Shown here piece after piece: positions 35,721 through 46,418 of a DNA stretch of 64,000 nt. Under the pieces are notes generated by a model that was not told the origin of the DNA, ran no database searches, and was given only the letters and a program-made list of their open reading frames with translations. This DNA comes from Sphingomonas sp. GTDB lineage: Bacteria; Pseudomonadota; Alphaproteobacteria; Sphingomonadales; Sphingomonadaceae. Each line of letters starts with the position of its first letter. The stretch's first letter is position 1. Made by a program: the position numbers and the translations under genes. The stretch covers positions 537,664-601,663 of the forward strand of contig NZ_JAHBZI010000002.1 in the NCBI RefSeq assembly GCF_019635515.1, read 5' to 3'.

Positions 35721-38072
35721 ATGAGCCATGTCGATCCCCATGCGCATGCCGGAAGCGCTTGCTGCGCCCCCCACACCGGGACCGCAGATGCGGTGAAAGA
35801 CCCGGTCTGTGGCATGACCGTGGACCCCAATAGCACGCCGCATCACGCGTCGCATGGCGGCGAGGACTATCATTTCTGCAGCGCGGGGTGCCAGGCCAAG
35901 TTCGTCGCCGACCCGCAAGCCTATCTGGGCGACCGGGGCCCCGAGCCCGTGGCCAGCCTGGGTGCGATCTGGACCTGTCCGATGCACCCGCAAATTCGCC
36001 GCGACGGGCCGGGGACGTGCCCGATCTGCGGCATGGCGCTCGAGCCTGAGGAACCCTCGCTCGATGACGCGCCCAATCCCGAACTCGTCGATTTCACGCG
36101 GCGCCTATGGGTGTCCGGCGTGCTGACACTGCCGCTGCTCGCCGTCTCGATGGGCGCCGAGATGCTCGGCATCCACCTTGTCGATCCGATGCTGTCGCCC
36201 TGGATCCAGCTGCTGCTGACGGCGCCGATCGTCCTATGGGGCGGGCTGCCCTTTTTCGAGCGCGGCTGGATGTCGCTCAGGACCCACCACTATAACATGT
36301 TCACGCTGATCGCGATCGGCGTCGGGGCGGCGTTCCTCTACAGCCTGGTGGCGACGATCGCGCCGGGCCTGCTTCCGCCGAGCTTTCGCGAACATGGCGC
36401 GATGGTGCCGGTCTATTACGAAGCGGCCGGGGTCGTCGTGACCTTGGTTCTGCTCGGGCAAGTGCTCGAGCTCCGCGCCCGCGCGGCGACCGGACGGGCG
36501 ATCCGCGCGCTCCTGAACCTCTCACCGAAGACCGCGCACCGGCTCGACGGCGATGGCGTCGAACGCGAAATCCAGCTGGCCGACATCGTCGTCGGCGACC
36601 GGCTGCGTGTGCGGCCGGGCGAAGCCATTCCGGTCGATGGCGTGGTGACCGAAGGCCGCTCCGCGGTCGACGAATCGATGCTCACCGGCGAGCCCGCCCC
36701 AGTGGTCAAGGAAGTGGCGGCCTCAGTTACCGGCGGGACGGTTAACGGCACCGGCAGCCTGGTGATCGAAGCGCGGGCGATCGGGTCGGACACCGTGCTT
36801 GCGCGGATCGTCAAGATGGTCGGCCAGGCCCAGCGCAGCCGGGCACCGATTCAGGCGGTGGCGGATCGCATCTCGGGCTGGTTCGTGCCGCTGGTCGTGC
36901 TGATCGCGGTCGCGGCTTTCGTCATCTGGAATCTGGTCGGCCCCGAGCCGCGCTTCGGGCATGCGCTTTTGAATGCGATCGCAGTGCTGATCATTGCCTG
37001 CCCGTGCGCGCTTGGCCTCGCCACGCCGATGTCGATCATGGTCGGCACCGGACGCGGCGCGCATGCTGGCGTGCTGGTCAAGAATGCCGAAGCGCTGCAG
37101 GCGCTGGACAAGGTCGATACGCTGGTTATCGACAAGACCGGCACGCTGACCGAGGGCAAGCCCAGGCTCATCGCCGTCGAACCAGGCGAAGGCTTCAGCA
37201 AGGATGATCTGCTTTCTGCTGCAGCCGCGGTCGAGAGCCGTTCGGAGCACCCGCTTGCGCATGCCATCGTGACCGCGGCCGAGACCGCCGGCCTCGATCT
37301 CTCGCCGGTCGAGGATTTCGAATCCCAGACCGGCCTCGGAATCAGCGGCCGGGTCGCAGGGCGCGCGATCGTCGTCGGCAATGCCGCGCAGATGCGGCGG
37401 GTCGGCGTCGATTCCGGCTCGCTCGACGCGGCCGCCGAGCGTCACCGCAGCGATGGTGCCGGCGTCATGCTGGTGGCGATCGACGGGCGTCTGGCCGGGC
37501 TGCTCGCCGTCGCCGACCCGCTCAAGCAATCGGCGCGCGACGCGATCGCGCGGCTGCGCGAAAACGGGCTGCGCATCGTCATGCTGACAGGCGACAGCCG
37601 CGGGACGGCGGAAGCGATCGCGCGCCAGATCGGTGGAATCGATGAAGTGCACGCCGATCTCAAGCCCGAGGACAAGGCGCGTATTGTCGGCGAGCTCAAG
37701 GCGAAGGGCGCGATCGTCGCAATGGCCGGTGACGGGATTAACGACGCGCCGGCGCTCGCCGCGGCAGATGTCGGGGTGGCGATGGGAACCGGCACCGATG
37801 TGGCGATCGAAAGTGCGGGCATGACCCTGACCAAGGGCGACCTTGCGGCGATGGTCAGGGCACGTCGGCTCGCGCGCGCGACAATGGCCAACATCCGCCA
37901 GAACCTGTTCTTCTCGTTCCTGTTCAACGGTATCGGCGTGCCGGTAGCGGCCGGCGTGCTCTATCCGGTTGCCGGCATCCTGATGTCGCCGATGTTCGCG
38001 GGCGCGGCGATGGCGCTGTCGAGCTTCACGGTGGTATTGAATGCGCTCAGGCTCAACACGGTAAAGCTGTGA
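35721..38072 (+). CDS. Copper-exporting P1B-type ATPase
   Basis: A 783-residue pump. The N-terminus has a Cys/His cluster and a YHS domain ([22 protein letters not shown]) and a heavy-metal-binding domain ([26 protein letters not shown]) instead of a CxxC HMA domain. The pump core has the CPC motif in [12 protein letters not shown], the phosphorylation site DKTGTLT, the HP motif SEHPLAHA, and [11 protein letters not shown]. Eight transmembrane helices are expected, as in CopA1/CopF-type copper exporters. GGAGG lies before ATG 35721. The cueR start overlaps its stop. Confidence 0.96.
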   Translation: MSHVDPHAHAGSACCAPHTGTADAVKDPVCGMTVDPNSTPHHASHGGEDYHFCSAGCQAKFVADPQAYLGDRGPEPVASLGAIWTCPMHPQIRRDGPGTCPICGMALEPEEPSLDDAPNPELVDFTRRLWVSGVLTLPLLAVSMGAEMLGIHLVDPMLSPWIQLLLTAPIVLWGGLPFFERGWMSLRTHHYNMFTLIAIGVGAAFLYSLVATIAPGLLPPSFREHGAMVPVYYEAAGVVVTLVLLGQVLELRARAATGRAIRALLNLSPKTAHRLDGDGVEREIQLADIVVGDRLRVRPGEAIPVDGVVTEGRSAVDESMLTGEPAPVVKEVAASVTGGTVNGTGSLVIEARAIGSDTVLARIVKMVGQAQRSRAPIQAVADRISGWFVPLVVLIAVAAFVIWNLVGPEPRFGHALLNAIAVLIIACPCALGLATPMSIMVGTGRGAHAGVLVKNAEALQALDKVDTLVIDKTGTLTEGKPRLIAVEPGEGFSKDDLLSAAAAVESRSEHPLAHAIVTAAETAGLDLSPVEDFESQTGLGISGRVAGRAIVVGNAAQMRRVGVDSGSLDAAAERHRSDGAGVMLVAIDGRLAGLLAVADPLKQSARDAIARLRENGLRIVMLTGDSRGTAEAIARQIGGIDEVHADLKPEDKARIVGELKAKGAIVAMAGDGINDAPALAAADVGVAMGTGTDVAIESAGMTLTKGDLAAMVRARRLARATMANIRQNLFFSFLFNGIGVPVAAGVLYPVAGILMSPMFAGAAMALSSFTVVLNALRLNTVKL

Positions 38073-38461
38073 ACATCGGCCAGGCTTCGGAGGCGAGCGG
38101 CGTCTCGCAGCGGATGATCCGTCACTATGAGAAGATAGGGCTGATCCCGCACGCGCCACGCCGTGACAGCGGGTATCGGGATTATTCCCCGGCCGATCTC
38201 CATCGGCTCCGCTTCATCGCCAATGCGCGCGACCTAGGCTTCCCGATCGAGGAGATTCGCTTGCTGCTTGGCCTCTGGACCGACCGCAGCCGGGCGAGCG
38301 CCGAAGTGAAGGCGCTGGCGATGGCCCGCGCGGAAGACCTCCAGCGGAAGGCCGAGGCGCTCGAGGCGATGCGGCGCTCGCTGGTCGATCTCGCCGAGCG
38401 CTGCCACGGCGATGCGCGCCCCGATTGCCCGATCATCGAACGACTGGCGCGTGATGGCTAG
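38069..38461 (+). CDS. cueR: CueR-type MerR-family copper regulator
   Basis: A 130-residue MerR regulator with an N-terminal winged helix ([25 protein letters not shown]), a dimerisation helix, and a C-terminal Cys-x7-Cys pair (CHGDARPDC) that matches the Cu(I)-binding loop of CueR/HmrR. It is expected to bind and twist the two TTGACC-dyad promoters at 32139 and 35665. GTG 38069 overlaps the ATPase stop by four bases. Confidence 0.93.
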   Translation: MNIGQASEASGVSQRMIRHYEKIGLIPHAPRRDSGYRDYSPADLHRLRFIANARDLGFPIEEIRLLLGLWTDRSRASAEVKALAMARAEDLQRKAEALEAMRRSLVDLAERCHGDARPDCPIIERLARDG

Positions 38462-38533
38462 TTCCGCATTGGGCACCGTCCCTGGCATCCGCTTCGAATT
38501 GACTCCCGCCGGAGCGAGGAGCATTCCACTCTC

Positions 38534-38911
38534 GTGCTGAAGCTGCTGCGCCATCTCCTGTGCATTGGCATCCTGTTCGGCCTCGCCGGAAACGGGGTTG
38601 CGGTGGCTGCGCCCTGCCTGCTGATGAAGCAGGAGCAGACCGCACCGAGCGCCGCGATGCCCGATTGCAAAATGGCGACGAGCTGCGCGGATTGCGCCTC
38701 CAAAGCCGGCAAGACCGACAACACCGACAAGGGCGCGAAGCCCGGCTGCATGGCGATGGCCGCCTGCAGCGCGGTGCTTGGGGTCAAGGAGCCGTCAGGG
38801 CCGGCGACCGTATCGCTGCCGTGCATTGCTGGAGCCTTCTGGTCGACTCAGGTCATCCTTACGGGCCACGATACCGGTCCGGAATTGGAACCACCCACCT
38901 TCCTTGCCTGA
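38534..38911 (+). CDS. Small exported Cys/Met-rich protein in the copper cluster
   Basis: A 125-residue protein with a signal peptide (LLRHLLCIGILFGLAGNGVAVAA) and a mature part with Cys and Met pairs (PCLLMKQ, MPDCKMATSCADCASK, GCMAMAACSAV), suggesting metal binding or disulfides in the periplasm. I know no family name. The GTG start at 38534 lacks a strong ribosome-binding site. It lies 72 bases after cueR and may belong to the same copper-induced transcript. Confidence 0.68.
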   Translation: MLKLLRHLLCIGILFGLAGNGVAVAAPCLLMKQEQTAPSAAMPDCKMATSCADCASKAGKTDNTDKGAKPGCMAMAACSAVLGVKEPSGPATVSLPCIAGAFWSTQVILTGHDTGPELEPPTFLA

Positions 38912-39007
38912 CTCTCGCGCGCGGGTTCGCGCTTCCTGAGCCTGTGAACGGCTGACGGAAGCCTGACCGGCCCGCGCAAGACGCATTCAGAACCAAGGAA
39001 TCCTGTC

Positions 39008-39286
39008 ATGAAGACGATCAACCTATCGGCCGCGGCGCTCGCGGCCATGCTTTCCACATTCGCTGTCGCAGTGCCCGCCCTCGCGAAGGACGGGCCCTCG
39101 GCCACCGGCCGAGGCCATTATGAATGGCGAGCGGTCCCGCAATTCGGTCCTCGGGCGATCGGTCCGACGCGCGTTCGCGTCTGGGTGCCCGCTGCCGCCG
39201 CGGCAATTGCGAGCTGCGACTGCGCGATGATGAAGGCGAGCCCTGCGGACTGCGGGATGCGCGTGGACAAGCCGAAGCACGGCTGA
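39008..39286 (+). CDS. Small exported hypothetical protein
   Basis: A 92-residue protein: signal peptide ending AVPALA, then an Arg/Pro-rich segment and a short Cys/Met motif (IASCDCAMMKASPADCGM) near the C-terminus that could bind copper. AAGGA precedes ATG 39008. It sits between the previous small protein and the CusCBA genes. No family recognised; function inferred only from the company it keeps. Confidence 0.68.
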   Translation: MKTINLSAAALAAMLSTFAVAVPALAKDGPSATGRGHYEWRAVPQFGPRAIGPTRVRVWVPAAAAAIASCDCAMMKASPADCGMRVDKPKHG

Positions 39287-39396
39287 CGCGCATATCGGCG
39301 ACTAGCCGGAGCGCCGGCCGGGCTGAGGTCCGGTCGGCGCATTCCGGGGCGGCGCGCCTCCACAGGCGCGCTGCTCCAATTCCAAAGGGAATATCT

Positions 39397-40662
39397 ATGA
39401 CCATCCTGCCAGGGCGCGCCCGATGCCGCCTGCTTGCCATGATCGGCACCGCGATGCTCGCTGTCAGCGCAGCGCAATCGGCCTGGGCCGATCCCTTGAC
39501 CTATGACGACGCACTGGTGCGCGCCGCCGCCAATGCCCCTAGTCTCAAGGCGCGCGCGGCGACCACCGAAGGCGCGCGATCCTCGGCGGTGGCTGCTGGG
39601 CGTCTTCCGGATCCCACGCTCGATCTCGGCTTTCAGAATTTCCCGGTGACCGGTCCCAATGCCGGCAGCTTTACCCGCGACGATTTCACCACCACCACCA
39701 TCGGGTTCAGCCAGCTGTTCCCGAACCTCGCCAAGCGGCACGCTCAAACAGCGCGCGCGACCGCCGACATCGGTGTCGCCGAGGCGGGCGAACTCGCTGA
39801 AGCGCGCACGGTCCGGCTCGAGACCGCGCTCGCCTGGATCGATCTCTATTATGGCGAACGCCGCCTCAGGCAGCTCGATCTCCTGATTGCGAGCCTCGAC
39901 GACCTTCAGAAGACGGTGGCGGCGCGGCTCGCTTCGGGCAGCGCGCGGCCGAGCCAGGCGCTCGAGCCCGAGCAGCTTCGCGCCGCGATCGCCGACCGGC
40001 GCGCGGAAATGATCGCGGTGATCGCGCAGGCCCGCGCGCGGCTTGCGCGCTACACCGGGGATCCCGATCCCGAGGTCTCGGGCGAACCGCCGGTTCTGGA
40101 CGTTGATCCGGTGCGCCTTCGCGCCGGGATCGACTCGCTTCCAGCGCTCCGGGTACAGGATGCGCGGATCGCGGTCGCCGACGCCGATGTGCGGCTGGCG
40201 CGCGCCGACAAGCGTCCCGACTGGAAGGTCGGCGTCTCCTATGGCCGCCGCGATCCGCGGTTCGGCGACATGGCGTCGATCGGTGTTTCGGTCGACCTGC
40301 CGCTGTTCGCGGGCAGGCGCCAGAATCCGAGGATAGATGCAAGTTCGAGTCAGGCCAGGGGTGCTCGCTACGATCGCGACGCGCTCCGGGCCGAACTGCT
40401 GGCTTCGCTCGAATCCGACCTGGCCGATCATGCGATGCACCATGAGCGGCTGCGCAACGCGCGCGAGGTGCTCGTACCGCTCGCCAAGCGCCGGGCCGAG
40501 CTCGACCGCGACAGCTATGCTGCAGGGAAGCTGGATCTCGGGACCGCACTTCTGTCGACGTTGGCGCTCGCCGAAGCCGAGGTGGAGGCGCTCAACCGCG
40601 AAGCCGATGTCGCCCGCGACGCGATCCGCATCAACATCATCTATGGGGAGGAGCGGTCGTGA
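39397..40662 (+). CDS. cusC: CusC/CzcC-like outer-membrane efflux factor (TolC family)
   Basis: A 421-residue outer-membrane efflux protein with signal peptide (residues about 10-31, cleaved after SAWA) and two outer-membrane-efflux repeats (LTYDDALVRAAANAPSLKARAA and the later LPALRVQDARIAVADADVRLARADKRPDWKVGVSYG). It forms the channel for CusBA. AAAGGGA precedes ATG 39397. The stop overlaps the GTG of the adaptor gene. Confidence 0.92.
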   Translation: MTILPGRARCRLLAMIGTAMLAVSAAQSAWADPLTYDDALVRAAANAPSLKARAATTEGARSSAVAAGRLPDPTLDLGFQNFPVTGPNAGSFTRDDFTTTTIGFSQLFPNLAKRHAQTARATADIGVAEAGELAEARTVRLETALAWIDLYYGERRLRQLDLLIASLDDLQKTVAARLASGSARPSQALEPEQLRAAIADRRAEMIAVIAQARARLARYTGDPDPEVSGEPPVLDVDPVRLRAGIDSLPALRVQDARIAVADADVRLARADKRPDWKVGVSYGRRDPRFGDMASIGVSVDLPLFAGRRQNPRIDASSSQARGARYDRDALRAELLASLESDLADHAMHHERLRNAREVLVPLAKRRAELDRDSYAAGKLDLGTALLSTLALAEAEVEALNREADVARDAIRINIIYGEERS

Positions 40663-41891
40663 CGCTCAATTCGAACGCGGCACGCTGGGGTGCGTCGATC
40701 CTGGCCGTTGCACTTGCTGCAGGAGGCGCGGGCTATTGGGCGGGGCAGCGCGGCGCTGATGGCCAGCCCCAGGCAGCCGCAGCGGCCGGACCGGGCAAGG
40801 TGCTCTATTATTACGACCCGATGTTCCCGAACCAGAAGTTCGACAAGCCCGGCAAGTCGCCCTTCATGGATATGCAGCTGGTGCCCAAATATGCCGACGG
40901 CGCGGGTGGGGATGCGGCGCCCGGCGTGACGGTCGATCCGGCGGCGCGGCAGAGCCTCGGCCTGCGGGTGGTGGAAGCGAAAATGGGCAGGCTCGCGAGC
41001 ACGCTCGACGTGACCGGCACGATCGACTTCAACCAGCGCGACGTCGCGATCATCCAGGCGCGTTCGGGCGGCTTTGTTCAGCGCGTCTATGCGCGTGCGC
41101 CGGGCGATGTCGTGCGCGCCGGGGCACCGATCGCTGACCTGCTGCTTCCCGAATGGGGTGGCGCTCAGACCGAGTATCTGAGCGTCCGGCGGCTCGGCAA
41201 ACCCGAGCTGACATCCGCGGCCCGGCAGCGGCTCAAGCTGCTGGGCATGTCCGATGGCCTGATCGCCAGTGTCGAGCGGACCGGCCGGCCCAACGGTGTG
41301 GTCACGATCACCACGCCGATCTCGGGCGTGATCCAGACGCTCGATGCGCGCGCTGGGGTGACGCTGAGCATGGGCCAGACGCTGGCTCAGGTGAACGGGC
41401 TCGGCACCGTCTGGCTCAACGCCGCCGTGCCTGAGGCGCGTGCGGCGGATGTCCGGATCGGGCAAGCCGCCAGCGCCACGCTGACCAGCTTTCCCGGCGA
41501 GACCTTCGCCGGCCGCGTGATCGCGATCCTGCCGACCGCGCAGGCGGACAGCCGGACGCTCACGGTCCGCATCGAACTCGCGAACCGCGGCGGGCGGCTA
41601 CGCCCCGGCATGTTCGCGAGCGTCGCGTTGGAAGGCGATGCGAAGCAGGTTCTGTTGGTGCCGAGCGAGGCAGTGATCCGGACCGGCACGCGCGCGATCG
41701 TCATGCTGGCAGCGGGTGATGGGCGCTATCATCCCGCCGAGGTCCGGATCGGCCGCGATGCGGGCGGGCAAACCGAAATTATTGCGGGACTCGCGCCTGG
41801 CGAGAAGGTCGTGGCATCGGGCCAGTTTCTGCTCGATTCCGAAGCAAGCCTGACCGGCATCGCGGTGCGTCCGATCGGCGGTGGCCAATGA
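40659..41891 (+). CDS. cusB: CusB-like RND efflux periplasmic adaptor
   Basis: A 410-residue membrane-fusion protein. After an N-terminal membrane anchor comes a heavy-metal-binding motif ([31 protein letters not shown], Met ligands), then barrel-sandwich and beta-barrel domains ([48 protein letters not shown]). This is the Cu(I)/Ag(I) adaptor type. GTG 40659 is coupled to cusC; the stop overlaps the ATG of cusA. Confidence 0.94.
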   Translation: MTLNSNAARWGASILAVALAAGGAGYWAGQRGADGQPQAAAAAGPGKVLYYYDPMFPNQKFDKPGKSPFMDMQLVPKYADGAGGDAAPGVTVDPAARQSLGLRVVEAKMGRLASTLDVTGTIDFNQRDVAIIQARSGGFVQRVYARAPGDVVRAGAPIADLLLPEWGGAQTEYLSVRRLGKPELTSAARQRLKLLGMSDGLIASVERTGRPNGVVTITTPISGVIQTLDARAGVTLSMGQTLAQVNGLGTVWLNAAVPEARAADVRIGQAASATLTSFPGETFAGRVIAILPTAQADSRTLTVRIELANRGGRLRPGMFASVALEGDAKQVLLVPSEAVIRTGTRAIVMLAAGDGRYHPAEVRIGRDAGGQTEIIAGLAPGEKVVASGQFLLDSEASLTGIAVRPIGGGQ

Positions 41892-44800
41892 TCGAGCGCA
41901 TCATTAGCGCTTCGGTCAGGGCGCGCGTCTTCGTGGCACTGGCGGCGCTGGCGCTGGTGGCGGTCGGGATCGGCGCGGTTAGGACAACGCCCGTCGATGC
42001 GCTCCCCGATCTGTCGGACGTGCAGGTCATCATCCGCACTTCCTATCCTGGCCAGGCGCCGCAGATCGTCGAGAACCAGGTGACCTATCCGCTGGCGACG
42101 ACGATGCTCTCGGTGCCGGGCGCACGCGTCGTGCGCGGCTATTCGTTCGTCGGCGACAGCTTCGTCTATGTGCTGTTCGACGACGGCACCGATCTCTACT
42201 GGGCGCGCAGCCGGGTGCTCGAATATCTGAGCCAGGTGCAAGGCCGGCTGCCGCCGGGAGCGACCGCGTCGATCGGCCCCGACGCGACCGGGGTCGGCTG
42301 GATCTACGAATATGCGCTGGTCGACAAGACCGGCCGCCACGACCTCCAGCAGCTGCGGTCCATCCAGGACTGGTTCCTGCGCTACGAGCTGAAATCCGTG
42401 CCCGGCGTCGCCGAGGTCGCGAGCATCGGCGGCATGGTCAAGCAATATCAAGTGCTGCTCGATCCGCAGAAGCTGGTCTCCTACGGCGTGACGCAGGCCG
42501 AGGTGACCGAGGCGCTCAAGCGCGCCAATTCGGAAACCGGCGGGTCGGTCGTCGAGATGGCTGAGGCCGAATATGTCGTCCGCGCCACCGGCTACCTGTC
42601 GTCGCTCGACGACTTCCGCAGTGTGCCGATCCGCACCGCTGCCGGCGGCGTGCCGGTGCTGCTGAGCGATGTCGCAACGATCCAGATCGGTCCCGACATG
42701 CGGCGCGGCGTCGCCGAGCTGAACGGCGAGGGCGAGGTCGCAGGCGGTGTCATCGTCATGCGCCAGGGCAAGAATGCGCGCGAGGTGATCGACGGCGTCA
42801 AGGCCAAGCTCGCCGAGCTACGCGCCAGCCTGCCGCCTGGCGTCGAGGTCGTCACCACTTATGACCGGTCGGGACTGATCGACCGCGCGGTCGATAACCT
42901 CACCGGCAAGCTGTTCGAGGAATTCCTCGTCGTCGCGCTCGTCTGTGCGCTGTTCCTGTGGCACGTCCGCTCGGCGCTGGTCGCGATCCTGACCCTGCCG
43001 CTCGGCATCCTCGCCGCCTTCGTCGTGATGCGTGTGCAGGGGGTCAACGCCAACATCATGTCCCTGGGTGGGATCGCGATCGCGATCGGCGCGATGGTCG
43101 ATGCCGCGGTCGTGATGATCGAGAACGCCCACAAGCATCTCGAACGCTGGGCGCACGATCATCCGGACGAGGAATTGGAGGGCGGCGAGCGCTGGCGGGT
43201 GATCACTCAAGCCGCGGCCGAGGTCGGGCCGGCGCTGTTCCTCAGCCTGCTCATCATCACCTTTTCGTTCGTCCCCATCTTCTCGCTCCAGGGGCAGGAG
43301 GGCCGGCTGTTCGCGCCGCTCGCCTTCACCAAGACCTATGCGATGGCGGCAGCGGCGATCCTGTCGATCACGCTGGTGCCGGTGCTGATGGGCTGGCTGA
43401 TCCGCGGCCGCATCCCCGGCGAGGATGCCAATCCGGTCAACCGCTGGCTGGCGCGCGGCTATCGCTCGGCGCTCGACTGGGTGCTTGCACGACCGAAGAC
43501 GACGCTTGTCATCGCTGGCCTGGTGTTCGCGTCAAGTATCATCCCGATCGCACGGACCGGCGGCGAGTTCATGCCGGCGATGAACGAAGGCGACCTGCTC
43601 TACATGCCCTCGGCACTGCCCGGCATCTCGACCGCCAAGGCCGCGCAATTGCTCCAGCAGACCGACCGGCTGATCAAGACCGTGCCCGAGGTCGAAAGCG
43701 TGTTCGGCAAGGCCGGGCGCGCCGAGACCGCGACCGACCCCGCGCCGCTCGAGATGTTCGAGACGACGATCCGGTTCAAGCCCAGGGATCAGTGGCGCCC
43801 GGGAATGACTCAGGAGAAGCTGGTCGAGGAACTTGATGCCCGGGTGAAGGTGCCGGGGCTCGCCAATTTCTGGATTCCGCCGATCCGCAACCGCATCGAC
43901 ATGCTCGCGACTGGCATCAAGAGCCCGATCGGGATCAAGGTGTCGGGGTCCGATCTCGGGCAGATCGACCAGGTCGCGCGGCGGATCGAGGCTGTCGCCA
44001 AAACGGTGCCGGGGGTCAGCTCGGCGCTCGCCGAACGGCTGACAGGCGGGCGCTATATCGACATCCAGGTCAATCGCGCGGCGGCGGCGCGCTACGGGAT
44101 GAATGTCGCCGATGTCCAGGATGTGGTGTCGGGTGCGATCGGCGGCGCGGCGCTCGGCGAGACCGTCGAGGGGCTCGCACGCTATCCGATCAGCGTGCGC
44201 TACCCGCGCGAGCTGCGCGACAGTCCGGAGAGGCTCGTCAATCTGCCGATCCTGACGCCGTCGCGCCAGCAGATCACGCTGGGCACCGTCGCGGATATTC
44301 GCGTCGTGTCGGGACCGCCGATGCTCCGCAGCGAGAATGGGCGACCGGCGACCTGGATCTATGTCGACGCGCGCGGCCGGGCGATGACGGATATCGTCGG
44401 CGACCTTCAGCATGCCATTGCGGCCCAGGTGAAGCTGCCGCCCGGGGTCAGTATCGCCTTTACCGGCCAGTTCGAGTTCCTCCAGCGGGCGATGGAGCGG
44501 CTCAAGATCGTCGTGCCGGCGACGCTCGTGATCATCTTCCTGCTGCTCTATCTGACCTTCCGCCGCCTCGACGAAGCCGCGCTGATCATGGCGACGTTGC
44601 CGTTCGCGCTGACCGGCGGCGTCTGGCTCCTTTGGCTGATGGGATACAACCAGTCGGTCGCGACCGGCGTCGGCTTCATCGCGCTGGCCGGAGTCGCGGC
44701 TGAGTTCGGCGTGGTGATGCTGATCTATCTCAAACACGCGTTAGCGGAGCGCGGCGAGGCGCCAGGAGAAGAGCAGGTCGCAGGGGCGGTGCGCGAGGGC

Positions 44801-45031
44801 GCGCTGCTCCGCGTCCGGCCCAAGGCGATGACGGTCGCGGTGATTCTTGCCGGCCTGCTGCCGATCCTGCTCGGGACCGGCACCGGCTCGGAGGTGATGA
44901 GCCGGATCGCGGCGCCGATGGTCGGCGGGATGCTGACCGCTCCCCTGCTCTCGATGTTCGTCATCCCCGCTGCGTATCTGCTGATGCGGCGGCGGAATGC
45001 GAAAACCGATCCTCAACCCAATCAACCCTGA
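41888..45031 (+). CDS. cusA: CusA-like heavy-metal RND efflux pump
   Basis: A 1047-residue proton-driven transporter of the HME-RND family with twelve transmembrane helices and two large periplasmic loops. Typical are [39 protein letters not shown]-like [44 protein letters not shown] and [22 protein letters not shown]. It exports Cu(I)/Ag(I) from periplasm or cytoplasm through CusC. Co-transcribed with cusC and cusB. Confidence 0.96.
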   Translation: MIERIISASVRARVFVALAALALVAVGIGAVRTTPVDALPDLSDVQVIIRTSYPGQAPQIVENQVTYPLATTMLSVPGARVVRGYSFVGDSFVYVLFDDGTDLYWARSRVLEYLSQVQGRLPPGATASIGPDATGVGWIYEYALVDKTGRHDLQQLRSIQDWFLRYELKSVPGVAEVASIGGMVKQYQVLLDPQKLVSYGVTQAEVTEALKRANSETGGSVVEMAEAEYVVRATGYLSSLDDFRSVPIRTAAGGVPVLLSDVATIQIGPDMRRGVAELNGEGEVAGGVIVMRQGKNAREVIDGVKAKLAELRASLPPGVEVVTTYDRSGLIDRAVDNLTGKLFEEFLVVALVCALFLWHVRSALVAILTLPLGILAAFVVMRVQGVNANIMSLGGIAIAIGAMVDAAVVMIENAHKHLERWAHDHPDEELEGGERWRVITQAAAEVGPALFLSLLIITFSFVPIFSLQGQEGRLFAPLAFTKTYAMAAAAILSITLVPVLMGWLIRGRIPGEDANPVNRWLARGYRSALDWVLARPKTTLVIAGLVFASSIIPIARTGGEFMPAMNEGDLLYMPSALPGISTAKAAQLLQQTDRLIKTVPEVESVFGKAGRAETATDPAPLEMFETTIRFKPRDQWRPGMTQEKLVEELDARVKVPGLANFWIPPIRNRIDMLATGIKSPIGIKVSGSDLGQIDQVARRIEAVAKTVPGVSSALAERLTGGRYIDIQVNRAAAARYGMNVADVQDVVSGAIGGAALGETVEGLARYPISVRYPRELRDSPERLVNLPILTPSRQQITLGTVADIRVVSGPPMLRSENGRPATWIYVDARGRAMTDIVGDLQHAIAAQVKLPPGVSIAFTGQFEFLQRAMERLKIVVPATLVIIFLLLYLTFRRLDEAALIMATLPFALTGGVWLLWLMGYNQSVATGVGFIALAGVAAEFGVVMLIYLKHALAERGEAPGEEQVAGAVREGALLRVRPKAMTVAVILAGLLPILLGTGTGSEVMSRIAAPMVGGMLTAPLLSMFVIPAAYLLMRRRNAKTDPQPNQP

Positions 45032-45045
45032 AGGAGACGACGAAG

Positions 45046-45432
45046 ATGAAACCCCTCTACCTTGCCGCGCTCGGCCTGACCGCTTTGCTCGCCGCATGCG
45101 GCGAGAAGGCCGCGACCAACGCGACCGAAACCAGTGCTCCCGTCAACGCCACGGAAGGAAACGCCAGCATGTCCGGCGAGATGGGCAACATGGCGATGCC
45201 CGCGGACGCGAAAATGGGGAAGGGCACGGGCACCGTGACGGCGATCGACAAGGCGGCCGGCAAGATCACGCTCGATCACGGTCCCATTGCCGAGGTCGGC
45301 TGGCCGGCGATGACGATGACGTTCGACGCCAAGCCCGCCGTGATCGCCGGGCTCGCGGTCGGCGACAAGGTCGCGTTCGACGTCACCGTCAAGGGCAATG
45401 CGGGCGAAGTGACGGCGGCGACCAAGCAATAG
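45046..45432 (+). CDS. cusF: CusF-like copper chaperone lipoprotein
   Basis: A 128-residue periplasmic protein with lipobox LLAAC (Cys18) and a C-terminal CusF domain: GTVTAIDKAAGKITLDHGPI, then EVGWPAMTMTFDAKP with the Trp and two Met that hold Cu(I) by a cation-pi arrangement. The linker is Asn/Thr/Met-rich. It lies 14 bases after cusA with AAGGAGACGACG upstream and ends the CusCBAF operon. Confidence 0.92.
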   Translation: MKPLYLAALGLTALLAACGEKAATNATETSAPVNATEGNASMSGEMGNMAMPADAKMGKGTGTVTAIDKAAGKITLDHGPIAEVGWPAMTMTFDAKPAVIAGLAVGDKVAFDVTVKGNAGEVTAATKQ

Positions 45433-45447
45433 GCTACACCGCTACCG

Positions 45448-45491
45448 GGGCCGGCATGGGCCAATGACGCCGTGCCGGCCCTTGGCCTTTT
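45448..45491 (+). terminator. Rho-independent-like terminator after the cus operon
   Basis: A 9-bp perfect stem (GGGCCGGCA, 45448-45456, with TGCCGGCCC, 45473-45481) is followed by TTGGCCTTTT. It lies 15 bases after the CusF stop codon and fits a transcription terminator for the copper operon. Confidence 0.65.
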
Positions 45492-45805
45492 GCCCGATCC
45501 GGCCTCGCCCAAGCCGCTGGACAAGATGCGCCGTCGGCCCGAAACAGGAGCTCGAAGGGGATCTGGCGTTGGCGTTTATCGATGAGCTCGTTGAGGGCGG
45601 CGGGAATTTCATCTTCACGCGAAGCGAAGGCGGCGGGTCGCTCAAACCTGCCAGCGGCAGCGATGCCGACCTCGCATCATTTCAGAATCTGGTTCGCCGG
45701 GTAAAGGCCAATGAGGGCGATGGTTTTTCCATCCACCTCGATCATGTCTGCTCAGATCGGCCCGGGAATCTGGTCGACCTGCTCGTCCTCCGGATCGACG
45801 ACTGA
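45464..45805 (+). CDS. Small hypothetical protein, start uncertain
   Basis: A 113-codon frame; the first 30 codons run through the terminator and look non-coding. From about codon 29 it reads like a protein (LEGDLALAFIDELVEGGGNFIFTRSEGG, then FQNLVRRVKANEGDGFSIHLDHV and LVDLLVLRIDD). A TTG at 45569 with AAGGGG eight bases upstream is a possible true start, giving 78 residues. No family recognised. It converges on the HEPN-like gene at 45834. Confidence 0.42.
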   Translation: MTPCRPLAFCPIRPRPSRWTRCAVGPKQELEGDLALAFIDELVEGGGNFIFTRSEGGGSLKPASGSDADLASFQNLVRRVKANEGDGFSIHLDHVCSDRPGNLVDLLVLRIDD

Positions 45806-45833
45806 GCAGCAGACGCCCGTTCAACCGGCGGCT

Positions 45834-46418
45834 TCAGGCCAGCCGGTCGAGCGCGGCCGCTTCGGCGATGAAGCCACGATATGCGTAGTTGATAAGGTCG
45901 CGCACCAGCTCGAGCAATCCGCCCGTCGGAAGCCCGTCGAACGGATCGCCATGCGCGAGCAGGTTGCGCCGGTCGGCCAGCGTCGGTTTGGTTTCGCCGG
46001 TCAGCTGGCCGATCGCCTTGCCGCCGCACCTGACCGACATCGGGATCTGGGCATCGGTCAGCCCGTCCACCTCGACCATGTGCTGGAGCAGCGTCTTGAA
46101 GCTGCGCTTGCGCTTGGAGATCGCAGCGCCGTACCGGTCCATCAGCGCCAGTTCGAGGGCGATCAGCGCCGCCAGCTCGCCGGCCTTGATCAGGTTGAAG
46201 TCGATCCAGCCGAACAGATAGAGCCGCTGCGCGCGATCGAACTTGGCGCGCACGACGGTGGGAATGCGCGGGTCGATGCCGAGCCCGGCGACAAAGTCCC
46301 ACCACTGGGCTCCAGTATCGAATTGCAGGAAGGCGCCGGGATTACCATCCGCCGGCCAGGGGAGCAGCAGCGGCTCGCGCTCGAACTGCGCGACGATATC
46401 GGTAAGGTCCGTCATCAT
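45834..46418 (-). CDS. HEPN-motif protein of unknown function (A)
   Basis: A 194-residue, mostly helical soluble protein. It contains an R-X4-H motif, RNLLAH at 151-156 (in LADRRNLLAHGDPF), which is the catalytic signature of HEPN ribonuclease domains, preceded by the long helix FNLIKAGELAALIALELALMDRYG. I do not know a named family. ATG 46418 overlaps the stop of the upstream HEPN-motif gene (ATGA), so the two form a coupled operon. Two tightly coupled HEPN proteins suggest a hetero-oligomeric RNase or toxin-like defence module; that is inference. Confidence 0.72.
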   Translation of the reverse strand: MMTDLTDIVAQFEREPLLLPWPADGNPGAFLQFDTGAQWWDFVAGLGIDPRIPTVVRAKFDRAQRLYLFGWIDFNLIKAGELAALIALELALMDRYGAAISKRKRSFKTLLQHMVEVDGLTDAQIPMSVRCGGKAIGQLTGETKPTLADRRNLLAHGDPFDGLPTGGLLELVRDLINYAYRGFIAEAAALDRLA

